This document shows, in pieces, positions 9,585 to 21,117 of a stretch of DNA of 64,000 bases. How positions within the stretch are numbered: position 1 is the first letter of the stretch; each line of letters opens with the position of its first letter. This stretch comes from Hordeum vulgare subsp. vulgare (Eukaryota; Streptophyta; Magnoliopsida; Poales; Poaceae). The DNA lies in NCBI RefSeq assembly GCF_904849725.1, contig NC_058522.1:195965986-196029985 (forward strand), given 5' to 3'. The translations under genes and the position numbers were made by a program. A model generated the notes under the pieces. It searched no databases. It saw only the letters and a program-made list of their open reading frames with translations, and had not been told where the DNA came from.

Positions 9585-12500
9585 TGTAACAAATAAGATG
9601 CGACTCTTTTCTGATTTGGGGGCGAGGCCTCAAAAGGGGAAAGAGGCGCATCTAATTGTTCGCAAGTAGTATAAACATCACAATACATAATGATTGGAAG
9701 AGTAATAAGATTTGACTTCCACTACAAGCTAAATTATAGAGTCACACAATCATACATTATTCAAATGGAAAGCTCGGTCCGACTATGGACAAGATAAACG
9801 ACAACAGAAATGCTACCCCCCTTGCTAGGCCCACGATCACGACCAAGTGCCTCTAATCCTCAGGATACGTCACCTATAGCCTCCCACTGGCCTCGTCGAA
9901 CTCCCACTTCAGTTGGGCATCCTCGACCACATCTGCATCTAGGGTACCTGTACCTGTGGGTGGTTGTAGTAAACTATGAGCCACAAGGACTCTGCAATCT
10001 CATGACCTTGGTATCGAGTCTAACTAAGTTAATGGTTGAGTTAGGGTCAAGTGTTTCAGTTTGCAGCAATCTAAGCTTATTTGATGGCTAACTTACAAAG
10101 AACAGAAATAAGTTATGGTGGTCTACGTAAGACGGTCGAGGTCTAAGAATGATCACTAAGTGACCCTGAACACCTACTTACGGCAATCATAACCCCACCG
10201 TGTTCTCGAGCAGAGAAGGAACTCTGAAAGAAACAGTCATGGTTACGCACACAGTTGGCAGATTTTAGTTAAGTTACATTAAGTTGTCTATAACCGGATG
10301 TTAACAAAATATCCATGATTGCCGCATAACCATGGGCACGGCTTTCCGAAAGAGTTAACCCTGCAGGGGTGCTCTAACTAATCCATCACAATTTACTATA
10401 GACAACATAGTAATCCTCGACCACGAAACTCGCGGTCTCGTCGGATTCCTTAGAGGAAAACCTCAAGTCTGAGAAGACCCAAAGTCTTACCGGAATCCCA
10501 ATGCACAAGATATATCGCTAAGGTAAGACAAGTCCAGCGACACCGCCCGACATGTCGACGACCCTAATAAGAGCCGCGTATCTCAATCTTAGGAGACATC
10601 GGATAAGCACAACGTACGTTGGCCTAATGGATATCTCTCGGGTTGCCTCGGATTGGCCCCACAAACAGCTCTAGGTTGGACCAACACTCATGAGGAGCAC
10701 TGGCCCCGGGGGTTGACTAAGTTCCTCAAGGTAGCTATTCCCTATGTTTTTATTACATTGTTACCAAATTAACACCAAAGTAGGGTCTTTCTAGACATGC
10801 TTTAACACTAAACGATTTACCAAGGGGGTCCCATAAAAACTTCAAACGTGTTAGGAGAGCTCAGTTATGGAATAAAACACCGGTAGCCGAAAATTAGGAG
10901 GCAAGAACGGAACAAATTACCCGGGAAAAGGCCTCGCCTTCTGCTCTTTCCAAACTATATAGGTACATTAATTAAATAGCATTTAAATAAGGATGATATC
11001 AAATGCCCATGTTATCACATGGACCACCTGGCACCTCCAACTAGCAATGCTAATAACATCGGTTGAGCAAGCCTAACTTAGCCAAACAATATTTGCTAGG
11101 AGGGGAAGTGTTTACGGTTTAATGGCAATGTTTGATGGCCTATATATCATGTGGTAGGCAGAGGAGATATAACGATGGAAATGAATAAACTAAGCATAAC
11201 AAAGCTAGAAACGATGTCAAGGTCACGATCATCTTGCCTATGATATCTTCAGAGAGGAACTGTTCCTGATCTTCCTACACGAACTAACCGGACTCCTCGA
11301 ACTCGTTTCTGACCCAGGAGCTACCCAAAAGAAACAAACAACAAATAAACACCAACAATTGATAATGCAACAATCAATATGATGCATGGATGCACAACCC
11401 CTAAATATACACATGAAAAATCATACACACACAAACAAGTGCCACCTCATCACAAAGTGACACCTCTATAGAACTGATCAAATCTAGAATCCAATGCCAC
11501 CTTGGATTCCTGAGGTCTTTCTACCCAAAAACCATATATTATACTTCTATACATGCATGCATAAAAACCTCACAAAATATAAAAGAAAATCTGCTCTGAA
11601 TCATAAAACTGCTCAAGTCAAGAACAAGGGATGTTCTTGCATATGCCAGATTTGGCATATTCCTCGTCTGGAATATTGCAGATTTGGAAAATACATCACA
11701 AACAAAAGAAAAACAAATAAGAACACTAAATGACAGGGAGGACCACTGGTCATAGGGACCAGGGGCCCTTAGCATATGACTTGTGGGCCTGTGTCCCATC
11801 TGCCAGGTGGCACCTACACACATAGGAGGAAAAATAAAAGGGGCATGGTGAAAATAACCCCAGACGTCCTCTCCCTTAAAGTAGAGGAGCGTCGGCGACG
11901 TGCTGCCGCTCTACGATCTGGAGCCACCGCTGCTGCCTACCGATCTGATGCGGCTGCTGCGCTACGAACTGCTGCTGCTGCTTGGCTTTGACTGTTGCTG
12001 CTGCAAGCTACTACATGCCGGTGCAACTCCAGCAGGGCTACAGACACGGGCAACTATGATGGCTACGAAAGGCTTGGCACAACAAGGAGAGGGCAGAAGG
12101 CGCAGGCTTGCAGAAGGGACGCGTGGAGGCGAGGGCGAGGATACGTTGGTAGGGAGGAAGAAGGTGACGACGACCTGATGCGCTCCTTCTTCTGTTCGCC
12201 GGCGCCCGAAGCAGGGGACAACGTGGACGGAGTGGATGGCTTGGCCGTGGCGCCTCCACTCCGCGGGAATGGAACCGACCGGCTACGCGGGAGCTGCGAG
12301 CGGAGGTGGGTGCGACGGATTGCTACTCTAGGCCAACAGCGAGCTGCTGCAAGTCCCGACCATAGCGACAGTGGCGGGGGCTCCTCCCCGATGGCGTGAG
12401 AGGGAGAGGTGGCGAAAAATGGAGCGGGGGCGATGGCTAGGGCACTGGCGTGCTTTTATTAGCCCCGGGGACGTTGGGTGGCCATTGGATACGACCAGTG

Positions 12501-13216
12501 AAGGATCAATGGCTCTCCCCTGGTTCGTACAAATGATGACGAATGCAGGGAATAAGAGGAACGCGCCTTTGGGCTGACTGGGCCGAAAAATATTGCACCT
12601 GGGCTAGGCTCTCCCTCTCTCTGTGAGAAAACTCTTGCAAATAAAAACAAAAGCAGTTGTTGTAGAAATAAGCCAGGTCGGAAGAAAAGAAATTAAGAAA
12701 AAACCAAAATACTTTTGAGCTCCTAAAAACATGCTCCAATTTATAAAAATAAATTGAGCATTTTTGAAGAATAAAAATAAAACCCCTTTATATTAAATTA
12801 GCCCTGGTTTTTAAATGAAACATAAGGAAAATAAAAACTAAACTAGAGGGTTTGCCTCCATAATTATCAGAAGTATTTTTTGGAAAAGAGGGACTTTTTA
12901 TTTCACCCATAACATAAACTTTTAAAACAGCGTCAAAGAAAATGAGAGAGTAGAGAATGGGTTTTGTAAGACTTTTGGTGCAACAAGGGTTTTGAGAAGA
13001 TAAGACAGTTGGTCCCCATCACACAACAATCACATGCCACACTCACTTAACAGTCCACTTTCAATCACCAAGGGTGCAACACAAAACAAAGATGAATGAT
13101 GATGCCATGATGCACATGAAATGAAGACACCATTGAGCTCAAGCCACTTGACATTAACACAGCAAGGTTGCCGTACAAGGGAAGATTACAAGGGGGAGAA
13201 TTTCATTGGGGTTGTC
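9585..13216 (-). repeat. 5' LTR (about 3.6 kb) of the minus-strand Ty3/gypsy element
   Basis: The right boundary at 13216 reads TGACAACCCC on the minus strand. The left boundary at 9585 reads GTTACA and is followed on the minus strand by the PBS. The sequence to the right (CATGTGTATATAAGCATCACG) resumes in the middle of a family A LTR, so CATGT at 13217-13221 is the likely target-site copy. The LTR holds a GC-rich block around 11880-12400 and AT-rich flanks. The short ORFs inside it look like chance ORFs. No second LTR of this element is present. Confidence 0.65.
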
Positions 13217-14351
13217 ACATGTGTATATAAGCATCACGTCCATAAGAAAATAGTCTGACTCCTGCGTGCACCTATTACTATTACTCCACCCATCAACCTC
13301 TATCCAGCATGCATCTAGGGTATTAAGTAAAACAGAATAATGCTTGGAGAATGATGACATGATGTAGACAAAGAGAAATCAATTAATATGAATGGAACCC
13401 ATTGTTTATCCATAGTGAGAACAATATGAATACATATCTTGCCCCCTACTATGTCAGTGGGATATAGAAATCTATCAAATTGAACCCACCACAACGCACC
13501 TCTCTCACTGAAGAAATATGAATCTACTTGGCCAAAGAAAATCAATAGATCTAAGAGATTAACGGAGCTATGATGATCATGCAAATACGAATCATATTTG
13601 GAATTCAAAGAAGAGTCAAGCATTTATCATGAATAATCTGAACATAAACCCACAATTCATCGGATCCCAACAAACGCACCGCACAAAAAAGTTACATCAT
13701 ATAGATCAAAGGGGAGATGTGATGATGATTGTCTTCAAGATCGAGAGAGAGAGAGAGAGAGAGAGATCTAGGTACTAACTACGGACCCGTTGGTCTGTGG
13801 TCAACTACTCACACATCACTATGGGAGAAGTGAGCTTGATGTAGAGGTTCTCCATGCTCGTTTCCCCTCCGTCAGGGCACCAGAAGACGACCCAAGATGG
13901 CCTCACGGCAGAATAGAGAATTGCGGTGATGGAATAAGTGTTTCGAGGTGCTCCCTAGGGTTTTTGGGATTAAGGTGAACTTATAGGATGAAGAGGTATG
14001 CGAGGAGGCAGCCGAGGGGGCACGATTCAACCTAGCGCGGCCACCCCCCTGGGGGCGCCCTATTGTGTGGTTCTCCCCTCGTAAGGCTTCTGGACTCCTC
14101 CAAAGCATCCAGGTCTTCTTTTAGTCCAGGAAAAATCACCAAAAATTTCGTGCCGATTAGACTTTGTTTGGTACTGTAAAGCTGAAAAGCTAAAAACATG
14201 CGGAAAACAAAAAATGGCACTTGGCATTGGGTCAGTAGGTTAGTTCTAAAAAATAATATCAATTGGTAAGTAAATACCCCAAAAGTATCCTAGAATGATA
14301 ATGTAATAGCATGGAACAACGAAAAATTATAGATTCATTGGAGACATATCA
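13217..14351 (-). repeat. Athila-type LTR remnant (family A), antisense
   Basis: It aligns by eye with 2183-3408 and 19141-20620 (shared ATGAATAATCTGAACATAAA and ACCCACAATTCATCGGATCC). It ends in GTTGGAGACATATCA-type sequence at 14351, the LTR start on the minus strand. The left part is absent because the Ty3/gypsy LTR inserted at 13216/13217. A (GA)n run at 13745-13766 lies inside. Confidence 0.75.
13745..13766 (+). repeat. (GA)n microsatellite
   Basis: About eleven GA units inside the LTR remnant; related LTR copies have a shorter, degenerate version at the same place (for example 22076-22087). Confidence 0.85.
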
Positions 14352-15255
14352 GTCTATGCAACACAAATAGTAGGAGTGTTATCCGCATTGAAATGAGGGA
14401 ACCCACTTGCCATAAGACCCAGATCCATCTCCACGTCATAAGCCTTGGCACATGTGATCGCACACATTTCCCATTCTCACCTAATAGCCTTGTTCAACTC
14501 CTTGATCCATTCCGGAACAACGGAGAGCTCATTGAGCATGTCCATGATAAACTCAGGTGGCGCTTTGGTATTTTTGATTGACATTATAAACCTAGCACCA
14601 CCTATATATAATTGTTCCATGTATTTGTAGTTGACTTTCAGCTTCGCAAGAGGAAGTTCCACGACATTATGTTTTTGTCTTCCTATTGACATAAATCATA
14701 CAAGTTAGTAATCCGATTAAGATGTTCACCCGTAATAATTTGGCATCTTGCAATTAGGAAGAAACTCTTCTTACTAGATATGGGTAGGCAAATGTCAGTT
14801 ATGTGACCCTTCCGTGCTTGTAATTCCAAGGTCTGTGGCTCGAGTTTTGGCTCGGCCTCTTGTGTATTTTTTAGTAGGGCGGCTCTCTCTTCATCAAAGC
14901 ATACTTGGTTTTTCTAGCGTATTTGTACACACTAGAAGAAATTTTTGGAAGTATGATGATAAGCTTTTTTCTTTTTCTTGTAACTTTTTCTTTGCTTTTA
15001 GATCTTTCATCAAGCCAACAACATGTGCCTCGCTTTGGTTCAACATATGCTTCATACATATTATAAATTAGATATGTTATAAACAGTCCCAAATCGCAAA
15101 AGATGCACAACCCGGAACTTGGGGCTACATGAATTAAGCTATATTTTCCAAGTCCTACATCATATGCAAGTGTTCGACCCGACACTTGGGGGATAAAGTT
15201 TACATTTGTTCCAAATGGGAACTTCAATACAAGATCCAACTCTTCTCTTAATGAC
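14352..15255. other. retroelement-like spacer with a minus-strand coding-like patch
   Basis: A minus-strand reading at about 14400-14692 (MSIGRQKHNVVELPLAKLKV, then GGARFIMSIKNTKAPPEFIM) is reminiscent of proteins in other Triticeae repeats, but I cannot assign it to a domain. The rest, up to the tandem repeat at 15256, is AT-rich leader-like DNA with no supported gene. Confidence 0.35.
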
Positions 15256-15655
15256 TGAGACGGCCGTTGGGGGCTATACGTCATTTCTTCCTACAATAAG
15301 GTGTTTATTACAAGTCACGGCTCACTATTGTTACTTAGATGGCCCTTGGGGGATGTAACTAATTTCTTCCTACACTAAGGTGTTTATTGCAAGTCCCTAC
15401 ACACTACTATTATTGATACGACCCTTGGGATCTATTCCTCATATCTTCCTAACACTAAGGTTTTTATTACAAGTCCCGGCTCACTATTGTTATGGAGCCG
15501 GCCCTTGGGGACTATACCACATTTATTCCTAATACTAATGGGTTTATCTGAAGTCCAATGTCACTATTGTTACTGAGCCAGCCCTTGTGGGCTATACCAC
15601 ATTTTCTTTAACAGTAAGGCATTTATTGCAAGTCCCGAGTCACTATTACTAATGT
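15256..15655 (+). repeat. tandem repeat, five units of about 80 bp
   Basis: Each unit contains CCCTTGGGGGCTAT-like sequence, a TTTCTTCCTA box, AAGGTGTTTATTGCAAGTCC and CTCACTATTGTTA. The GTGTTTATT box recurs at about 15300, 15380, 15460, 15541 and 15620, giving a period of 80. Units differ by several substitutions each, so the array is old. It sits directly before the Athila-type gag and is probably part of that element's leader. Confidence 0.85.
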
Positions 15656-16130
15656 GATTATTTAAGCTTGTATGTTTATCCAAAGATGGAGTTAAGAAGA
15701 AGGTTTTCCCCTTTATATTTGGAGGGAAAGTTATTCATTTGGTACAACCTATTGCATGATGCCAAAACATGGGATTGGAATCGACTGAAGCTAGAATTTT
15801 GCCATAAGTTTTATCCTATGCATCTGGTTCATCGTGATCGAAATTATATGTATATTTTTTGGCCTTGTGAAGGAGAAATTATCGCTCAAGCTAGGGGGAT
15901 GCTTAATTTTATGATGCACACATGCCCCAATCATGAGCTCTCAAGAGAAATAATTATACAAAACTTTTATGCTCGGCTTTCTTATGATAATCAGTTTATG
16001 CTCAATTCTTCTTATACGTGTTGGTTTATGAAGAAAGCAATTGAATTCAAATGGGTTCTTCTCGTAAGAATTAAAATCAACTCTTAGGATTCGAAACTAG
16101 ACAAAGGTAAAGAGTCGGGTATAAATCTTG
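15656..16130 (+). pseudogene. Athila-type Gag core remnant
   Basis: The open stretch 15668-16087 matches the retrotransposon Gag core of the Athila lineage. It contains FSPLYLEGKLFIWYNLLHDA, KLEFCHKFYPMHLVHRDRN, a FWPCEGE box, CPNHELS and FYARLSYDNQ. These correspond in order to the family's FPFSLKG-A-WY, KFYP, FWP and FARLS landmarks. Upstream Gag sequence is missing (the tandem repeats precede it directly) and the frame breaks after about 16085. It continues into the protease region below. Confidence 0.8.
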
Positions 16131-17275
16131 AGGTGCATAGTGTTAAATCTTTTATTGAAACTGATGCTTTTCATATGTTTAGTACTAAATATGGACTTGA
16201 CTCTAAGATAGTAGATTTCTTTTGTGAACCATTTGCTCCTCATGTTGATATCCCTAAGGAGAAGTGGTTTAAATTTCATCCACCAATTGAAGAATTGTTA
16301 GAGGAACCTGTTATAGATAATGATTGAAAAATTACCTATAATATTGATCCGGTTGTGCTTACTACTTACATTGAGAAACCACATTTTCCTTTTATGATCA
16401 AGGAACATGCTAATACTACAACTGTGGTTAATAAAAGTAATATTAGAACACTTAATCTCTCTGACCAAATAAATGCAGAACCTAATATTTCTATGGTTAA
16501 GGATCTCTTGGTTGACAATATTTATGGGCATGTTATTTACTTTTGTGATGAGGCTGCTAGAATTGCAAAAACTATTAGAAATGTACAAGATATGTTAAAC
16601 AACTCATTGGCATGCATGTTGTTTTGTTCAAATTGGAGATCATTTCTATCATGGTTTGTGTCGTGTGGGTGCTATCCCTTTTAATTTTTATGAAGAAATT
16701 ATGAATGATATAGCATCTTCTAAGGTTGAGGATATTGATGTTACCATTAAAATTGCAAATAGAGATACTATTTCACCACTTGGGTTGTTTGAGATGTTGA
16801 AGTCTTGTATGGAAAAGTCGAATACTCTACCGATTTCTTAGTCCTTGGTTCACTACAAGATAATTTTTGTCACATTATATTTGGTAAGACTTTCTTTAAC
16901 ACCATTAATGCTGAGATTGATTGTTTTAAAGAAAAGGTTAAAGTGATTTTTGGTGATTATCTCATGAGTTTAATTTCTATAAGTTTCATAGACAACCACA
17001 TGGGAAATGATTATCTAGCAAAGACGAAATTATTGGTCTTACTTTTATTGGCGTGCCTCCTACTGATACGCTAGAACAATATTTGCTAGATCATGGAAAT
17101 GATCTGCATATTAATGAAATAAATGAAATAGATATGATACTCTTTAAACAAGCACCTATCCTTAAACACAATTTGCATGTTGACATTCTCGGAGATCCAC
17201 CCCTACCTAAGGGTGATCCCGTGTTTGAATTAAAAATTACCTCATACATTGAAATATTCTTATCTGGATTAAAAT
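16131..17275 (+). pseudogene. Athila-type protease region
   Basis: Broken plus-strand frames show the segment between Gag and RT. It contains FHHGLCRVGAIPFNFYEE-like sequence near 16650-16700, SPLGLFEMLKSCMEK, a FLVLGSLQDNFCHIIFGKTF block near 16838-16895 (the conserved second half of the retropepsin), FNTINAEIDCFKEKV, and a linker with DTLEQYLLDHGND and KHNLHVDILGDPPLPKGDPVFELK. The catalytic DLGASVS block is not seen in this copy, although it is present in the related copy near 44340. Several frameshifts break it. Confidence 0.75.
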
Positions 17276-18310
17276 AAGATATATCCTGTTATTATTAGTG
17301 CTACGATTTCAGAACATGGAGAAAAGAGATTACTCAAAACTTCAAAGAAGCACCGAGCTCGTAAACTATTGATGATCTTAAGGGCATTAGTCCCACTATA
17401 TGTGAGCACAAGATTAATGCGGAACCGGATGCTAAACCCTTCCTTGATCATCAACGTTGTGTGAATCCTAAAATGAAGGAAATGCTAAGGAGTGAAATAT
17501 TAAAGCTTCTAGAGGCAGGTATAATTTGTCCTAGTCATGATAGTAGATGGGTAAGTCGTGTTCATGTGTTCTTAATAAAGGAGGTATAACTATTGTTCGT
17601 AATGACAAAAATTAACTTATCCCACAAAGAATTGTAACAGTTTATAGAATGGTAATTGATTTCAAGAAATTAAACAAAGGTACTACAAAAGATCATTACC
17701 TCTTGACTTTTATTGATCAAATTTACAAAGATTTTCTAACCATAAACATTTCTGCTTTCTTGAAGGATATTCTGATTTTTCTCAAATACCTCTGCCAAAA
17801 GAAGATCAAGATAAAACTACTTTTACTTGACCTATTGGAACCTATGCTTATAGATGTATGTATTTTGGTTTATGTAATGTGCCTGCTGCCTTTCAAAGAT
17901 GTATGACTTTTATATTCTCAAAATATTGTGAAAACATTGTTGAGGTATTAATGGGTGATTTTTCCGTTTATGGGAATTCTTTTGATGATTGCTTAAGCAA
18001 CCATGAACGAATTATGTAGAGATGTGACGAAAATAACCTTGTCTTGAATTAGGAGAAGTACCACTTTACAGTGCATGAAGGTATATACCTGGGCATAAAA
18101 TTTCCGAACGATGTATTGAGATAGATAAAGCTAAAGTTGATGCAATTGAGAAAATGCCATGTCCTAAAGATGTTCAAGGGATACGAAGTTTTCTTGATCA
18201 TGTTTGTTTCTATAGAGGATTGATTAAAGATTTCTCAAAGATTTTTAGGCCACTAACTAATCTTCTTGAAAAAGAAGTTCCATTTGTTTTTTATGATGAT
18301 TGTGAAGAAG
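17276..18310 (+). pseudogene. Athila-type reverse transcriptase remnant
   Basis: Conserved steps appear in order: DDLKGISPTICEHKINAEPDAKP (about 17372-17435, interrupted), PKMKEMLRSEILKLLEAGII (17470-17526), IVTVYRMVIDFKKLNKGTTK (17630-17690), a degenerate YRRMPFGLCN region near 17850-17890, a NIVEV-(M)GDFSVYGNSFDD region near 17930-17990, and EKMPCPKDVQGIRSFLDH followed by LIKDFSKIFRPLTNLL (18150-18265). A deletion near 17730-17770 and many frameshifts abolish function. It is cut at 18310, where antisense LINE sequence begins. Confidence 0.8.
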
Positions 18311-19135
18311 CCTCTGAATTAATAGGCGAGCAACGAGCTCCTTGTACTTCCTCGTCATCTCGTCAATGCACGATCTATCCTGATGTCGGCACATGGATCT
18401 ACAAAGCTGTAGAAAGCCTCTTAGTTTATACATCACATTAATTGGCCTGATAGGGAAGACATGTTCAGTAAAAACTTTGTTACTAATAAACCACAACATC
18501 CAAGCCAAGGTCCCGAAATTGACCCACACCAATGCGCGGGCCTGGCCCGAGCAGGTTGATAATAAGTGGTAGAATTTTGGGAATCTCGTAGGGCACCACC
18601 AGTTTACCCATACGTTCTTGAGAGCACTCCATAGAAATTTGTCCGAAATACAATACTAGATGATGTGATGGAGGTCTTCCTTCACGTTGCAAAGGGGACA
18701 CACTCTTGTCTAGATCAATTGCGCTTGCGCACCAGGTCACCCGGAGGGCGTCAACGTCTCATAAGCTACCACATGAATATCTACGTATTTATGACTCCAA
18801 TTACTTTGAGTATCATGTAGTCAGTGTGGAGCCTCCAAGACCGATCTTTATTTTTCCCTAATGAAGCTGGAGAGGAGTATGAGCTACTGTTTGTTATGCT
18901 AATCATGGATTTGACCGGCTCCATAATGATTTTCTCTTCTGCATTCTTTTCACGATAGGGTATCTTGTAGGCCCACTGATTAAGGTTCATAGCTTGCTCA
19001 AATGGATCAATGTAATGAACCAATGTAGAAGATTATGCTAGAATAGGGGAAGTTCCCACATTTTCCCACATGAATGGGTGGAAAACCGCTTAGTCAAGTT
19101 GGTAGAGAACGAATTCCATTGCATATTGTTTGTAG
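18311..19135 (-). pseudogene. LINE ORF2 C-terminal fragment (zf-RVT type)
   Basis: The minus strand from about 18745 down to 18311 reads CPLCNVKEDLHHI, then broken frames, then ALVWVNFGTLAWMLWFISNKVFTEHVFP and a helical tail (MTRKYKELVARLL). This matches the zinc-binding domain that follows reverse transcriptase in plant non-LTR retrotransposons, with its Cys-x2-Cys and following His. A more upstream fragment (KDRSWRLHTDYMILKV) lies near 18830. Neither the catalytic RT domain nor a poly(A) tail is visible. The fragment abuts the Athila RT remnant. Confidence 0.6.
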
Positions 19136-19140
19136 TGTAT

Positions 19141-20620
19141 TCCTACTTGTGAACTACATTGGGATTTTCCCCGAAGAGGGGGGAGATGCATCACAATAGA
19201 GATAAGTATTTCCCTGAGTGAGAACCAAGGTTATTGAACCAATAAGAGTACGACACAAGTTCCCGTCTTCAGGGACTACACACAAAAGAGCACACACTTC
19301 CACCTAACACGGGAAAGAGGGTTGTCAATCCCCTTGAACTCGTTACTTGCAAGCGATAAGTAGTGATCGATAGATGATATAAATATAAAATAAAATAACA
19401 TAAATATAATGCAGCAATATTTTTGGTGTTTTTGTAATAATATTTGTGAATACCCGGGGGACATAGTTTTTGCTAGAGGCTTCTCTCTCTAAGAAAGCAT
19501 ATGGTGGGTAAACAAATTACTGTTGGGCAATAAAAAGGACATGGTTATGTAATATTTCTTCACGGTAATGATCATATATATAGGCATCACGAATATAAGC
19601 AAGTGGACCGACTCCTTCTTGCATCTACTACTATTAGCCACCTTATCAACTATTGTCCAGCTTGCGTCTAGAATATTAAGTAGAACATAGTAAGGCTTGA
19701 AGCAAGATGACATGATGTAGAAAAAGTAACTCAACTAATATTTATAAACCCCATCCTTTTATCCTTAATGGCAGAAATACCATATGTGTTGTGTCTCCTT
19801 GTGTCACTAGGATTGAGCACCGCAAGATGGAATCCATTACAACACACCACTCCCGTTGAATATAAATCAATCTAGTTTGCCAAACCAAAATGATAGATCC
19901 TAGAGAAATGCGAAGCTATCATGATCCTGCATATATATAATGAATAAATTTCAAATATACTCATGAATAATATGAACATAAACCCACAATTCATCGGATC
20001 CCAACAAACACATGGCAAGGATAATTACGTAGGATAGATCACCACGACAATGTCATGATCTTTGCCTTATGGACATATATACGGAGAGAGATAGAGATAG
20101 GCATCTAGCTACTAACTAAGGACCCGTGGGTATGTGGTAAACTACTCACACATCACTATGGGAGCATAAATGTTTATGTAGAAGCCCTCCGTGATTGCCC
20201 CCCTCCTTGGCAAGGCACCGAAACATGGCTCCATATGGGAAAACAATAGAGGAGCTACTTGTGGCGGCGAAAAAAGTGTTTCGGGTGGCTCTCTTGTGTT
20301 TTCACTTATATTAGGATTTGTAGGAGTGGAAATAGGTCAGGAGTCCGAGGAAGGTCGTCCCAGACCATTAGGGTGCGACCACCCCACTAAGCGCGCCTTC
20401 TTGGCTTGGGAGCATCAAGAGAAAATATCAAACAGTTTCATTGCATTTGGATTTTGTTTGGTATTGATTTCCTGAAAGTCTACAACTCAGAATGGGTACT
20501 AGGCTAATAGGTTAATTCCCGAAATGATATGAAACATCTATCGATGCACATAAATTATCCAAGATTGATAATGTAATAGCATGGAACAATCAAACCTATA
20601 GATACATTGGATAAGTATCA
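19141..20620 (-). mobile_element. solo LTR of Athila-type family A with target-site duplication TGTAT
   Basis: A single complete LTR of 1480 bp, antisense, is bounded by TGTAT at 19136-19140 and again at 20621-20625. The 3' end on the minus strand is the ACAAGTAGGA-like edge at 19141 and the 5' start is TGATACTTAT at 20620. With matching 5-bp duplications and no internal region, this is the product of unequal LTR-LTR recombination. It contains a TTGACAACCC box near 19320 shared with the other copies. Confidence 0.8.
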
Positions 20621-20625
20621 TGTAT

Positions 20626-20980
20626 CTTGTGCCTCTCCCCCGTTGTATAGTTGGTCCTCTTGAATATGATATAGCTAGCTCAATTATGTATTCTAAAATA
20701 GTTCTAGGAGATGCTAAGTATTGCTCGAAGTTATTTATCAAAGCATCAACATGTAGACCATCAAATTCAGAGATACATTACTAGGCAGGTTTGACAATTA
20801 ACACTCTTCTACTATGCTCGATGGGGTAGTAGGTCTCTACCTTATGAAATTCCCTTTCCCAACTCCCTCTTCCGCATAATTTTCATACATTGTTTGTTGT
20901 TGTGCTATGTGACCTTGGCTCTATGCACCTTCAAGTCTTCTATTGCCATAATTAGGATGCCTATAGGGTGCTTCCGTGAT
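20626..20980. other. short spacer without a recognised gene
   Basis: The flank of the solo LTR and of the next element. A minus-strand reading near 20540-20741 is open but matches nothing I recognise. Confidence 0.35.
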
Positions 20981-21117
20981 TGATACGTCTCCTACGTATT
21001 GATAATATTTTATTATTCCATGCTATCATATTATCAATCTTAGATACTTTGTATGCAATAATATTCTATTTCATATCATTTTTGGGAGAAACCTATTAAC
21101 CCAATGCCTAGTGCCAA
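20981..21117 (+). repeat. 5' LTR of the host Athila-type element, first part
   Basis: It starts TGATACGTCTCCTACGTATT, the LTR start of family A, and runs 137 bp until it is interrupted after GTGCCAA by an antisense solo LTR. The LTR resumes at 22652. Removing the insert gives continuous family sequence. GTGAT at 20976-20980 is the presumed target-site copy. Confidence 0.85.

Noticed and set aside
11776..12739. Ala/Arg-rich ORFs in the 3.6 kb LTR
   Set aside because: They come from a GC-rich LTR segment, with overlapping frames on both strands and no motif.
14871..15284. 137-codon minus-strand ORF
   Set aside because: It runs into the tandem repeat and AT-rich leader, and its composition and lack of motifs suggest chance.
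15256..15655. CRISPR-like spaced repeat
   Set aside because: The 80-bp units are contiguous and similar along their full length, with no unique spacers, in a plant retroelement context.
20560..20640. GGGGGAGAGG on the minus strand as a polypurine tract for the LTR at 19141-20620
   Set aside because: The matching TGTAT duplications show the LTR is solo, so the flanking purine run belongs to older flanking DNA.
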